From contig NC_044917.1 in the NCBI RefSeq assembly GCF_003576645.1, forward strand, positions 1,086,438-1,150,437: a DNA stretch of 64,000 bases, read 5' to 3'. Position numbers and translations under genes: made by a program. Below are positions 1 to 12,400 of this stretch, piece by piece. Origin of the DNA: Ipomoea triloba (Eukaryota; Streptophyta; Magnoliopsida; Solanales; Convolvulaceae). A model generated the notes under the pieces. It was not told the origin of the DNA and made no database searches. It worked only from the letters and a program-made list of their open reading frames with translations. Numbering within the stretch: the first letter of the stretch is position 1; every line of letters begins with the position of its first letter.

Positions 1-1786
1 TTAGAGTCGGTGATAACTTCAATTAATATTTTTCAGAACGATGAAAAATTGTTCAAGACTCATAATATTAACATATAACAGTACAATTCAATTTGTCATT
101 CTAATACGATGTCCTAATAAACTTAATCTTATTGTATAATGTATCAAGTTAGTCATACATTTAATTTGATTTGAGTTAATTTATGAAAAACCTCATTGTA
201 GTCCCTAAGGTCACAAAGTGAGCATCATTCAGACCGTATCTACGGATAACAACAGCTACGGGCTTTCTCATAAATTAAAGATGGTGATGATTGAGGAGGG
301 AGATTTGTGTAATTTAATAGAATAATGGAATGGAAGTAAAGTTGTGGTTAGTAATATTTGTAATTATCCTTTGCTTTAGGGTCACAATCATGTTAAAGTG
401 AAGTTGATTATGCATAAATATGAGTTGAAGAAGCAATCTTAGAGATTCCAGATATCCTACTTTTCCATCAAAGTGCACCTACCATGCATGGCCTCTGTCT
501 GCCATTAAAATAGCATCCAATTCATCATGAACTACTTTAATTTATTTCATTATCATGCAATTTTTAATTAGGTTTAATAATTTTTTTTTTTAAAAATTGT
601 TATTGCTTCAAAAGTAAACCCTCTAATAGTCTCATTGGATGAAATGGTGGCTATAAAGCAAAATATCTGTATGGGAATACATTTCTTGATCAAACATACT
701 AATTTAAGTCCAATCAAAAGACATGCATCCATGTACTCTTATATGTAGATACCTATACATTTTAAATTATATACCCTAATTAAGCAACATTTATGGGCTA
801 TGAAACTTCAAGCCTATCATCAATAATCTAGTGAAGAAGAAAAATATATAGGAATTATATATACATGATCACACATTTCAAAATCTCAATATGATTACAC
901 TAAAGGGAGAAACTGATCAAAAAATGTATAACTGTTTTTTTTTTTTTATGTATATGAATCACTTAAGTTTCTCATTGTCAAACCTAATCTATTAGTTGCA
1001 AGTTAGGCAGATAATTGACTTGGTAATCACAAGGTTCTAAAGTTGCATTCTCATGAGCTGGGAGCTATCCTTCTTGGTTTGAGTAGGTCAACTATAAGTA
1101 ATCTATACCTACGCTAGTTTACATCTTTGTGGTCAGCTTGAGCGTCACGAATTCCCTGATTTTTGTGACAATTATCCTTGATTTGTCTTGGATGTCTAAT
1201 TAAGTCCATAAGAGAATGAAAATAAAGGGGACAGAGTAGAGTTAGTTGAACTAGTAAGTTTGAAATTGTGGGACAAAAGCTTGAAGTTGAAGTAAGATAG
1301 GTGGGGAGGAGTGAATAGGCCGGCCGGCCGGCAATATCCTTTTTGTTTCATTAAATGGTCGATGGTCCAATCCATGCAAGTATACGTAATGATGGTATAG
1401 AATAGTTTAATAACCCGGACAATAAGCCCGAACAGTATGTAGGCCCATTGGACCAAGCAGCATATACAAGAAAAAATGGCATTTTTATCACTTATTGTAG
1501 GTGTACTTTTAATTTCGGTCCATGAATTTTAAAATTGTCTATTTCAATTAGTACCGTCAAAAGTTAACTTGTAGGAAATATCAAAATATCGTAACCTTAA
1601 ATATTAGGGATATTTTATTTTGGAAAAAAAAAAAAATTACTCTGCAATTGAAAGATCCACCATTTACTCCTGAATTTTCTCCATTCACAAGTAAAAACTA
1701 TTTTTACTACTTTGTTTCTCATCACCTAATTTTTCATTTGCATCCTTAACCCTTCAATCTCCACGCGCCGCCCTCCTCCGCCGCAA
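1..1786. other. Intergenic, no gene seen
   Basis: AT-rich DNA without a credible coding region. A degenerate stretch near 1010-1180 (phrases such as 'ggtaatcacaaggttc' and 'gtaggtcaactata') resembles the body of tRNA-derived SINEs, but I see no clean ends or target duplications. A short GC palindrome made of GGCC/CCGG steps lies at 1319-1332. The last 100 bases before the hyccin start become C-rich, consistent with its 5' leader. Confidence 0.5.
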
Positions 1787-2866
1787 ATGTCTTTCGATTC
1801 TGAAGATACAGGCGCCGCCCCCGCCCCGGCCGCTAAGCAACACATTTCATGGTCCGATTCCTACACCAAGGCAAACACGGCCATCAAAGCCTTGGCCTCC
1901 ATCGTCCGCTACGTCCCGGCGTCCCTCTCCTCCTCCGAGACGCCGGCGTTCTCCCTCCTCCATGACTCCGAGATCGCGGCCCAAATCTCCGACCTCCTCC
2001 GGCAGCCGGACTCCAGCGCCGGCGACAACAACCTCTGCCGCTGGCTCTACGACACGTTCCACTCCTCCGAGCCCGATCTCCACCTCGTCGTCCTCCGCTT
2101 CCTCCCCATCATCGCCGGCGTGTACCTCTCACGCGTCGCCCTCCACAAGCCCTTAGCCGGTTTCGAAGCCATCCTCTTAGCCCTATACGCCCACGAAACC
2201 GTCGCGCGTAACGGCCACGCCGTTACCGTTACAATCCCGGATCTCTCGCATTCCAGTATTTACCACGAAACCAAACAGACCACTCGGACTAGCTCAACGG
2301 AGTTAGCTTTGGCCGTTATCTCCTCCAGCTTAGAGCCCTACACTAACGTCCGATCCACAAAACGCGCGAGAATCGTCGGCGTCGCCCTAGAATTATTCTA
2401 CAGCAAAATCTCCCAAATTCCCCTCCAATCCAAGCTCGATTTCTGCGATTTCTGCAAAATCTGGGCCGGCGAGAAAGGCTGCGACCCCAGCGAAACCTCC
2501 AAAAGCGGAAAAAACATTAAACTCATCACAGAAAACGGCGAAAACGAAGAAAACACGGCGCCGGCGGGGTCATCAATCTCCAAGGAAGAGAAAAAGAAAG
2601 GGAGGATAATTCTTTCGCGGGAGCTTCTACAGCCGACGTTAAGGATCTTAGGGCATTGTATGATGGCCAATCACCAGAATAAGGAGTTGCAGGAGGCCGC
2701 ACGCGCGGCATGCCGGTGTCTTTACACTAGGGCTTTGCATGACATCAGCCCTAAGGACATTCTTGCCACTGGCAGTCTGCTTAGGCTTGCGAAGCTCGCA
2801 GAGGATTCTGCTGGTAATGAAATTGATTACACGGAGATAACATTCACAAACAAGATCACTCTTTGA
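1787..2866 (+). CDS. HYC: Hyccin family protein (FAM126-like), PI4K-alpha complex subunit
   Basis: A single open exon encodes 359 residues. Hyccin proteins are scaffold subunits that help hold phosphatidylinositol 4-kinase alpha at the plasma membrane; in Arabidopsis, HYC1/HYC2 work with PI4Kalpha1, the TTC7-like NPG proteins and the EFR3-like EFOP proteins. Family hallmarks seen are the helical segment around residues 84-116 (CRWLYDTFHSSEPDLHLVVL, then a PIIAGVYLSR stretch) and a later segment with LALAVISSSLEPY. The hyccin-like region runs from about residue 20 to the C-terminus, interrupted near 245-275 by a polar, lysine- and glutamate-rich linker. There is no signal peptide or membrane segment, as expected for a peripheral membrane protein. 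The start is the first ATG after a C-rich leader. The first two thirds is strikingly GC-rich compared with its flanks. Family assignment is firm; which paralogue it is cannot be told. Confidence 0.88.
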   Translation: MSFDSEDTGAAPAPAAKQHISWSDSYTKANTAIKALASIVRYVPASLSSSETPAFSLLHDSEIAAQISDLLRQPDSSAGDNNLCRWLYDTFHSSEPDLHLVVLRFLPIIAGVYLSRVALHKPLAGFEAILLALYAHETVARNGHAVTVTIPDLSHSSIYHETKQTTRTSSTELALAVISSSLEPYTNVRSTKRARIVGVALELFYSKISQIPLQSKLDFCDFCKIWAGEKGCDPSETSKSGKNIKLITENGENEENTAPAGSSISKEEKKKGRIILSRELLQPTLRILGHCMMANHQNKELQEAARAACRCLYTRALHDISPKDILATGSLLRLAKLAEDSAGNEIDYTEITFTNKITL

Positions 2867-3431
2867 CCTCACCATCAAATTTATTTATTTTTGGATCAGT
2901 ACTGTGTAAACATTGTCTTGTAACTCTGGCCGTCAAAGAATCACAAAGATGTAAACTAGTATAGATTGTCTGGTAGGAGTTCAACTTGTAACATTTGGTT
3001 ACAAAGACCAACTTAGATGAGGTTGTCCCCTATAAAATTAAATTTAGGTTGTCCCCTATAAAAGTAAATTTAGATCATATTTGTACTTCAATATTTTTTT
3101 TTTCAATACTATTGGCTTCAATATATTTAATCATTCATTAATATTATAGTATTGCAACATATATTAATTAGCATGCATTGCCATAACCATAATCATACTG
3201 TATATATCATTGGGCATACAATGTATAAAATAACATTAAAATGTATAGTTTTACAATCGGAAGATGGACCGCATTAACCCATGATTATCATTACAATGTC
3301 CTTGTCGATCTGTATGGTAGCTTTAGGTTAAGATGGTTAATATCAGTCGAGTTGATCATGACTCGGTAACAACAAGATTCTAAACTCGACTATATATTTC
3401 GCTGATATATCTGATACCTCCGCCTCCATTT
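2867..3431. other. Intergenic between hyccin and the first SKU5-like gene
   Basis: This holds the 3' regions of two convergent genes. A short direct repeat of 'ggttgtcccctataaaa' occurs near 3021-3062. The stretch at 3320-3400 resembles degenerate SINE-like sequence. No coding potential seen. Confidence 0.5.
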
Positions 3432-3985
3432 TTAAAGTATAAGGAGAACAAGTATTAAGCCAATGTTAAACCTGTCGCCATGGAAAATACAATTAGCAAT
3501 AGATTAGATTTTACAACTTGATTATCATATAATTAAACATTTAAACAATTTTTGAGTTAAGAAAATATCAATTAGTAGATGATTAATTACCATCGCATTT
3601 GTGACATTGTTGCACTGGCTGGCACTGGTGCCGGAGGCGGCACTATATTTGGATTTGGTGGCGGTGTTTGAGGCGTAGATGGAGATGGAGGTGGAGATGG
3701 TGGTGGTTGTACTTTTCCTGCGGGACAGGTGTAAAAAAAAATTAATTTAAATAAATTTCTTTAAAGCTTTCCAAAATGAAAATGCATTAGTGGAAATTAA
3801 ACTGACCACAATAAAGTAGATTTTGGGGTGGAGGTTTCTCTTTGGCAGGGTTGGGATCAGGATCATACACTCTAATGTAGAGCTCTTGGCCCAGGTACCA
3901 TTTCTTCAAATGTTGTGACCTCAAATTCCACATCCCTGGATTGGATAAGTATACATAAACTGCTGTCCATCCTTTAGGGTACACC

Positions 3986-4016
<31 letters not shown>

Positions 4017-6487
4017 GCTCACATATCATGCTAAATTGCTAATTAAGACCTTTTTCTGCTCCTAACATTACATGTTATCATTAGTCTGATGAATATGTAC
4101 CTGAACGGTAGAACGGACAACCGGATCATAACGATTATACATTTGTCGTGATGCTGGCGACCACTCCCCAAAACCTACCCTGTATACGAAAAGATAATAA
4201 AAAGGGTGACTACTACTGACTAGTAAACAATTATATTGTAGTGACCTCAACTAAGTTGGTTGAATAATTGGTTAGGTAGCCATAGGGTTTCAAAAGTTTA
4301 TCTACCTACAGATCAGAAGTTGTCTATGACTTTCTTAGTTTAAGTCCATCAGTTATAGTGAAATTAATACTCACCCAACAACATAGAAACCATATCCATC
4401 TAAATGCCAAGAGTCCATGGCATTGTCCAAATCATTCTTAAACACAATTTCTAGCCATCCTTTGTGTGTGCCGGAAACCACAAAGGTTCCGTTCACCGCC
4501 TTGGACAGGCTAGTGTTGGCCGGATATTTATCCAGCTCAAACACGCCGGAGCCGCCGTTCAAGGCGTAATCCGCCAACTTTAACGGAGTATTGGGGGTGA
4601 GGTACGAGACGTTGTTAACGGTGTATTTTACACGAGAATCGATCTTGGACGTAGATCCAAGAAGAATAAAGCTCTGTGATAACGTCACGTTTGATACATT
4701 GAATGATCCTTGTGGGTTAGGCCTAGCTGCCCCAGCCGTCAAATTCCACCTATACAAACAAACATTTTTGTTAACAGTTCAGAATAGATACTATAATGTA
4801 ATAAGGTCAGTTGTATTTAAAAAAACAAATTAGTGTAACATTATTTACGTGATTAATCTAGTTTGGGTGACGGAAGAGTTGATGTCAAACGGGTCGGGCC
4901 CGACGGGTAGAGGCCCGTTAGGAGGGGTAGTTGAGTTGTGGTAGTGTAGAACACCAACGGAAACAAGAGAGCGGTTACTCGTGACGTTAACTAATTTTGC
5001 ACTGCCCACAATGTAATAATCGCCGACGTTTTGGTCTGCCGTGACGATAACGGAGTATGATTGCCCAACATGAACGTCAAGAGAATCAACCGTTAATTTG
5101 TTAACGTAGGATCCTTCTGTCTCAACCACATCCATTCTATGATCTTGAATCCTGAAGTTCACACTCCATGTTGTTCCCACATTTGAAATCCTAAACCTAT
5201 AGGTTTTACCTGCACAAGAGCAACGACAAATCAGCCTAAGAAGCTACTAAGTCACCGGATTTAATTTACTCCTTCACAATTCTGTAATTTATCCCTTCAC
5301 AATTCTGCAATATACCTTTAGTGACTGTGAAGGATTCATGAGTTTTTGCTTTTGAGTCCAGGTATGATCCTTTGCCATTCATAAGTATCATATTTGGTGG
5401 TTTTGTCTCTGGCAAATCCAATTCCCTCCGAATTGTCTATCATTTGGCACAACAAAATAAGAAATGTTATCAACCAATGTTAGTTGTTCCACACTTGTTA
5501 TAGTAAAGTTAAATGATTAAATTTTTTCACGAGATGTGCCCTAGTGAAAAATTATATCGCGAGTTGAAAGTTTGAAAACGGATAACAAAATCATATTCAT
5601 GATGTTTGACATTATAAAAAATTATAGATACCTGGAAACTTTGGTTATACCAATCCCCAATGAGGAGATCATATTCGGCATCCGGTTTAGGGAAGGGCAC
5701 AGTAATGACAGCCCGATTGTTGATCCGAATGGGCCCGAACCCACCGCCGGCTTTCTGAAAGTTGATGGAGGGAAAATAGAAGAAGCTCCCAATCTGATCC
5801 TTGATTTGAAAGACGTAAGTCCAATTCTTTCCGGGCTGGATCGGGCAGTTTGTGCCCGACACTCCGTCCTGCCATGAATTTAGCCTTTGCTGTATTCCAT
5901 TCCTGCACGCCCGGCCCAAAAAAATATAATTTTTTTTCCAGTACTATTATTAACTCTGTTAGAATGTAGTATCAGTTCTTAATATAAATTGAAAGGGTTG
6001 AAAACAGTAAACTCAGGACCTAGCTAGTAGTTTAATGCAAACGCAAATGTAATTTTGTAATTGAAATTAAAATAAAGAATAAAGTTAGGGGAAGCTAAGG
6101 TTAAGGTAAAATACCAAGTAATTAGAAGTGGCTCAGAATCCATGTGGTTGAAGACATTAACATGAACCATGTCATTGGTTGTGGCATTGAGTAGAGGTCC
6201 AGGGAACTCATCATTGATAGTAATCACCTATATATATATATAAAATAACCATAATCATATATACTGTATCATCACCTATAGATTCAACCAAAAACTTGTA
6301 TATATAAATTTCAAGAAACAAAGAAATTGTGTACCGGCTGATCCGCAGAAACAGGTTTGATGGTGGTGTTAAGCGCGACGTGCCAATCCAGAAAAATGTC
6401 TTCTCCCTCTGCAACAATGCCCACAAGAAGAAGAAGAAAAAGGAGACGAGGGACTGAGGAGGAGATGAAGCTTGCCACCGCCTTCAT
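3432..6487 (-). CDS. SKU5: SKU5-like (SKS) multicopper-oxidase-related glycoprotein, predicted GPI-anchored
   Basis: Ten exons inferred on the minus strand: 6487-6335, 6227-6115, 5902-5632, 5436-5316, 5209-4849, 4749-4375, 4179-4101, 3984-3807, 3717-3591 and 3471-3432. They total 1818 nt, or 605 residues. The protein starts with a signal peptide (hydrophobic LLFLLLVGIVAEG) and has three cupredoxin-like domains. Typical SKS motifs are TWNGIQQR, CPIQPGKNWTY, RISNVG, WNLTAGAARPNPQG and NPGMWNLRSQH. The positions that carry copper-binding HxH motifs in laccases hold other residues (WNG, FYF, NLR), so it is probably not an active oxidase, as is known for this family. SKU5 of Arabidopsis is a GPI-anchored wall/plasma-membrane protein affecting directional root growth. 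The C-terminus is proline-rich, then a 40-nt last exon adds a hydrophobic tail (FNIGLILVLLIL) suited to GPI attachment. If that last intron is not spliced, translation stops after ...MRW at 3587. Tandem with a paralogue at 9408-12519. Confidence 0.9.
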
Positions 6488-7631
6488 TTCCCGGCGCCGC
6501 CGGCCGGCGACTTTAGTTTGTAAATTCTCCGATGAATACGAAACAGACCAGACCAGGCGGTCTTCAGAAAGATGGATGTTACAACGTTGTTTGGTTGCCG
6601 ATACAAATGTTGTCGGAAACGCTAATTAATTCTGTTCTTGTAAAACACAGCTTAGATTGGCCTAAACTGGCTGCCGCCTGAGAATGAATCAACTTTAGAG
6701 ATATATGTAACAATCTTCACGCTCTACTTGTTTGTATCTATGTATTATATTTGTAGTTGCTCTCATCTTAACCATTTATAGCATAATTACTTGGAAAACT
6801 AAGTTTGAAATTTTAAGCCAAAACCTTCTGGTCCCGTAACACTAAGTTACTTCCTCGTATTGGAGGTTGTGAGTTTGAATGCAATATTAACTCTTTGTGT
6901 TTGAAAGTCAGTAGTATTCAAAAAAAAATATTGAAGTTCGAGTCTAAGTTGTGCACTGTGACCATAAATATAATATGTGCAGTCCGACTGCTTTTAGTTG
7001 AGATGGAGCGCATGCTTTAATTTGCACTAAGTAAACAAACCGTTTTCACGGGAAGTCAAATTTTAAAACATAATAATAATCAAGTAAAAAATTTGACTAA
7101 CTTTGTTGGTGTTTTGTGTATCTTTACCATTATAGAACGAGTACGGTATGATCAGTATAGGTATCGATTATATTTTTTAAAGTTTTATTATATTTTATCA
7201 TTGTTGTTTAAGCGAAGCATAGTTTAAACGGCGTTTCTTGATATTAACTAAGCATAGGCTGGAACGATACTAGCTAGGCTATTGTCTTCATCCTTTTCGT
7301 AACCTTCTGATTTATACAATGGCAATTTATTATGAGTAAAATAACTGATCGATAATAAATCGTTAGAACTATTCAAAACATTTTTAAACACCCAAAAATT
7401 TTCGGTTTTTTTTTTCTTTAATTTTCAAATTTAATTTAATGGTTCTTATCTTCTTTTTTTTTCCTTTTTTTTTTTAAGATTAAAAAAAACCAGTGCTATT
7501 ATGACTTAAAAAGTTACTCCGAACGTTAACATTATAAAGCGTATAGATATTTTGTTTTAAATTTCATGTATTAATTGCATAGATATTTTCTTTATAATAT
7601 TTTCTTGTCATTTATATTTATTCAGCTTTTG

Positions 7632-7667
<36 letters not shown>

Positions 7668-8191
7668 GACAGTTTTTAGTCTTTTAAGTTATGGGAGAAT
7701 AGTTCACTTAGTCTTGTAGTCACTTTTAGTTAGTACAGTTTTCTTCGAAGTGGGACTTCTAAGTCACTTTTAGTTGGTACAGTTTTCTTCGAAGTGGGAC
7801 TTTTAACCTCGATTGTAAACTTAGAATTATATAATAAGCATATTCTTTTTCTTTAAAAAAATATTGTACATTCTTATCTTTACGTTTAAACACTTATAAT
7901 GCATTGTCTTTAACTATAACATAGATGACAGAAACCATGCTCCCCAACTCAATGACTAAATTAAAAACACCACTTATAGATAAATTTAAGGACTAAAATT
8001 GATTATATTAATAACTTAAAAGAACTAAAACTATCATTTTTCCTTATAAATATTAGCATATACAAAATTAATATCGGATATGAAATTATTATTCGATAAA
8101 AATGAATTTGTATTAAATCTAATTAAAGTGTCAAAATCATAAGATTATTGGTTTATTTATTGTACGTATACCATCAAATACTAAATATTTA
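6488..8191. other. Intergenic, 5' side of the first SKU5-like gene
   Basis: This contains the promoter side of the minus-strand SKU5-like gene, then AT-rich sequence with a poly-A run around 7636-7664. No gene seen. Confidence 0.45.
7719..7806. repeat. Two-copy direct repeat, 44-bp period
   Basis: Two adjacent copies, beginning at 7719 and 7763, share 'gtcacttttagtt' and 'cagttttcttcgaag' followed by 'tgggactt'. They differ at about two positions. Confidence 0.8.
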
Positions 8192-8895
8192 GGGTCACAC
8201 TTGTGTGAGACCGTCTCACGGATCCTTATTCGTGAGACGGGTCGGGTCGGGTCAAACACCATGTAAATGTCATACTTATATGTACAAATCTCACATTTAT
8301 ATGCTCAAATATAAAACTAATCAAAAATAGAATTTTTGTTACTTATAAGAGAAAAAGTAATACATTTTTCATAATAAATAAGGTTGACAAGTATCTCTCA
8401 CTTATAAGGGCAAATATAATATTTTGAGAAAAAATGTAATACTTTTAAATTGAAATGTAAAAGTATTGTATTTTCCCTTAAAAGTATTACATTTACCCTA
8501 ATAAGTAACAAAAATTTTATTCCTGATTAGTACTCCATCTGTCCCATTTCACATGTCCTATTTACTATTCATTGGTCAAACCAACTCTTCCTTCTTTGCT
8601 TATTTTCTTTAGTAATTTTTTATTATTTTTAAATTTAATTTTTTGTGTTTAATAGTACTTTTAATGTAGTTTCTAAATATATAAATTTTATATATCAATG
8701 CTAAACTTAATAATATGAAAAATTGGATTAAAAATTACTTCAGTCAAGCCTCGTTAAACGAACCAGATAACCATTTTGGGACGGAGGTAGTATTACATTT
8801 GAGCATATAAGTATGTCATTTGTGTATATAAGTGTTACTTTTGCATCTTGACCCGACCCGTCTCATGGTGAGACGGTCTCACACAAGTTTTTGCC
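8192..8895. mobile_element. Mutator-type MITE with GTGTGAGACCGTCTCAC termini (copy 1, disrupted)
   Basis: Terminal inverted repeats begin GGGTCACACTTGTGTGAG on the left and, reading inward from the right, GGCAAAAACTTGTGTGAG. Both continue with ACCGTCTCAC and a GACGGGTCGGGTC stretch. A perfect 9-bp target duplication AAATATTTA flanks it (8183-8191 and 8896-8904). Nine-base duplications and G...C ends are typical of Mutator-like elements. No transposase is encoded, so it is non-autonomous. A Stowaway is inserted inside it at 8533-8790. A related copy in inverse orientation is at 17423-17872. Confidence 0.85.
8533..8790. mobile_element. Stowaway MITE nested inside the Mutator-type MITE
   Basis: The ends are CTCCATCTGTCCCA and TGGGACGGAGGTAG, matching the Stowaway/Tc1-Mariner terminal consensus (CTCCCTCCGTCCCA). 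TA dinucleotides flank it at 8531-8532 and 8791-8792. The paralogous element at 17423-17872 has the uninterrupted sequence across this site with one TA, giving a direct view of the empty target. Confidence 0.9.
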
Positions 8896-8904
8896 AAATA
8901 TTTA

Positions 8905-9407
8905 TTATGATTTTCTTTTGTCACCTAAAAAAAAATACTCCGTATAAGATTAAGCGTATTAGCGAGCTGAGTACGCAGTTTATATTTGGCACTACCTGCC
9001 TGAAGTATCGTTAATTAGCCTTAATTGTCATTTTCAAATTTTAGCGTGCATAGTTACTTACGTAGTAATTCACCAAACATGATTATACGGAACGTAACAT
9101 TGATTTGAAGTTGAAAATTGAACTCCTATATTTATACGCGAAAATTTCGCTATCACCATCCATGTCTTTGCGACCAACCAAAAAAATATACAAAAATGTA
9201 AATAAATAAATAGTTTTCAACCATGCATGATACATTACATGAAACTTGATCTTGATGTTGATCAAGGAAGAATAAAGATTTATAAAATTATCATCTTTGG
9301 TAGTTGATACACTGAACATTATTTATAAATTATGGAGGACAATGATAAAATTGTATACTAATTTTTTTAACTATGCAAACTCATAATCAGCATTCCAAAG
9401 TATGTAA
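8905..9407. other. Intergenic, 3' side of the second SKU5-like gene
   Basis: AT-rich sequence with no coding potential. It lies downstream of the minus-strand gene that ends at 9408 and probably includes its 3' UTR. Confidence 0.45.
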
Positions 9408-12400
9408 TCAGCCTCCTGCTTGAGGAGCGGGAGCGGGTGAAGGTGAAGTTGCAAATATTCCTGCCAAAAAAGAAGTATTGTGACCAAAAATTAGATAGAT
9501 AGAAAGAAATAATTAAGTTGAAGAAAAGTAGAGGTGTCAAAAGTGATTGAAACAGGCGAGCCAGTCTAAACTGCTCCGCAATAAGGCAGTTAGGGTCGAA
9601 GATGGCCTGAGAATCTGCCCAGGGTTGAATTAAGCGCTTGGAGTCAATGGGGTGGGCCAGCCCACATTGACGCTACTAAAGAAAAGTTAAAAGGAATGGA
9701 GCTAACCACAAAGGAGGAGGTTGGTCGGAGGTGGCTTCTCCTTGGCCGGATTGGGATCATCGTCGTGAACTCTAATGTAGAGTTGTTGTCCTAAGTACCA
9801 ATGTTTAACATGTTGTGATCTCAAGTTCCACATTCCTGGATTGTCCAGGAACACATACACCGCCGTCCATCCTCCCGGGTACACTTGCACCGTCGACCTA
9901 ACCACCGGATCGTACAAATTGTACGTCTCACGCGCCGCCGGCGTCCATTCTCCGTCTCCATATCTAAAAATCGCAACAATTACAATTAAATGTTTGATAT
10001 AAATATAGTCTAAAATAATAATTACAGCTAAATTGTCATCATATGATTCAATTCAAGACAATAATATATAATAAGCTAAGCTTAATTACCCTACGACGTG
10101 CATGCCAAAGCCATCCAAGTGCCAAGAATCCATGACGGCGAGGTCATTATGGAAAACGATTTCCAGCCAGCCTTTATGGGTGCCGGAGACGACGGAGACG
10201 CCGTAATCCGCAGCGTCTTTCACGGAGTGAGTTGGGAACTCGTCGAGTTTGTAGACGCCGGCGCCGTTGACGAAGTAATCGGCCAGCTTCAATGGGGTGT
10301 CTGGTGTTAGATACGAGACGTTGTTGACTAGGTAGCCCGGGGTTCCTCGGATTTCGCCCTTGGAGCCATGGAGGACGAAGGTCTGCGACAGTGTAATGTT
10401 GGTCACGTTGAACGTCCCTTGTGGATTAGGCCTCGCAGCTCCGGCCGTCAAGTTCCACCTATATATATTCATCATCACTTAATTAACATCGTCCAGAGGG
10501 GTCACATTTAGAGCTGTCAAAACTCGCCAAGTTGGCTCGTTCCACCTTGTCGAAAAGGTGAGACGGACTCTAATTTCTAAAGCCCGTTCTGCCCAACATT
10601 TTGATGGGCTTTTTAGCCCGCCCTACCAAAAGGGCGGATTTTGGTGGACTTGACCCACCAGCCCGCTTTAGCAATTCTGATTTAGTCACATTTTCAAAAG
10701 GCAGAATGTTAAACTACCATTCAGCCTCAGTCCAAAAATTCCCGCAAATTATTGTGTGGACCATGGTTCACATAGTGTTTGTACATTTTTAATATACTAA
10801 ATGTACATTGTTTTTATATTGAATGATTGAAAATTTCCTAATTACCTCGTGGTGGACTTGGTTTTTCTGGCCTCCGCCCAACAGATCTTCATCTTGACTA
10901 TAATGGAAAGTTGGAAACTAATGCTTACCTGATAGATTTTGCTTGGTTGATTGAAAACTGGAGATCAAAGGGGTCAGGGCCTTCCGGCAGAGGACCGGCG
11001 GGCTGTGCAGCGACGGAATCGGCGTAATGAAGTATCCCTTTGGCGATGAGAGGGCTGGTTTCGTTGGCTTCGTGCAGCTTAGGAGCAGCTACAATGTAGT
11101 AATCTGCATCGTCTTGATCAGCAGAAACAAGAAGTGAGTATGACTGTCCAACGTGCACGTCCAGGGAGTCTAACGTTATCTGGTTGGTGTAAGAGCCTTC
11201 TGTTTCCACCACCACCATTTTATGGTTCTGGATTCTGACATTGAAGCTGAACACACTCCCAACGTTTGATATCCTTAGCCGATATGTCTTCCCTGCAATC
11301 ATCATTCCCATAATAGAATTTCAACAGTTGTTGCCCACAAAAGGCTAAATCACTCAACCCACCCAACACCCTAGCCCGGCCCGACAGTATAGTGGAGGGT
11401 AAATTGAGACTCTTTGGTTGGGGGATTAGTGTCTGATCTGGTGCTTACGAAAAGCCCAATTCCCTTGTCCAGGACCTACTTTTTAGCCCGACAAGACAGT
11501 GAAAGAGTAAATCATAATAATCGTGTCTTACTAGGTGGCTGTATCTTTTTGTACCTTTTGTGACAGTGAGAGACTCGGGGTTTGCAGATCCTTTGCCATT
11601 GATCAGAATCGCGTCAGGCTCATCGAGATAAGAGTTGGAGGACTTGAATCTTGAGTAAATCCTAAGAAGCTGTCAGGCACCAGAAAATGCAGACAGATGA
11701 AGCTGCAAGTCAACTACTGGGTATGTGTATGTGTGTGCGCGCGTGCACAAGCGCATAGTTACCTTGTGATCATCCCGGAACCAGTCCCCGATGAGAAGAT
11801 CAAACTCAGCTTCTGGTTTCGGGAAGGGGACAAGTATCACATCGCGGTTGTTGACACGAATCGGCCCATATCCTCCAGCCACCTTCTGCATAAGGATGGA
11901 AGGGAAATAGGTGTAAGTCCCAATCTGATCTTTAGTCTGGAAAACATAAGTCCAGTTTGTGCCAGGCTCAATGGGGCAATTAGTTCCAGACACTCCATCC
12001 TGCCATGAGTTTAACCTCTGCTGTATCCCATTCCTTCAAAAACCATGATATCAGACAGACAATCAGTAATCTTAAATATGCAGAACAGAAATTAAACATC
12101 CTAGTACTAATTAAGTTAGCTGCAATTAATGTTCGTCAAGAGATCTCGAGATCAATTCCATTCAATTCGTACATAAAACGTACCATGTTATGAGCATAGG
12201 CTCATTCATATCGTTGAAGACGTTGACATGAACAACATCATTAGTTGTGGAATTGATCAGGGGGCCTGGAAACATCCCATTGATGGTGATCACCTGCACT
12301 CATTATTCAGTTCAAATTTTAGAACAGTGATTGTGGTGTTCAAGTAAATGAGATAACTAATCTGATCAATTAACTTACAGGCTTAGAACCTCCAAGAGGA

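Noticed and set aside
990..1180. Full-length SINE
   Set aside because: It resembles SINE body sequence, but no clear ends, tail or target duplications could be found; kept only as a remark.
5632..5902. Active copper oxidase (laccase or ascorbate oxidase)
   Set aside because: The HxH copper-ligand motifs are replaced in both SKU5-like genes (e.g. WNG and FYF where WHG and HAH are expected).
11697..12008. Plus-strand open frame inside the second SKU5-like gene (and a similar one at 5572-5877)
   Set aside because: It is antisense to a conserved exon, and the protein has no recognisable features.
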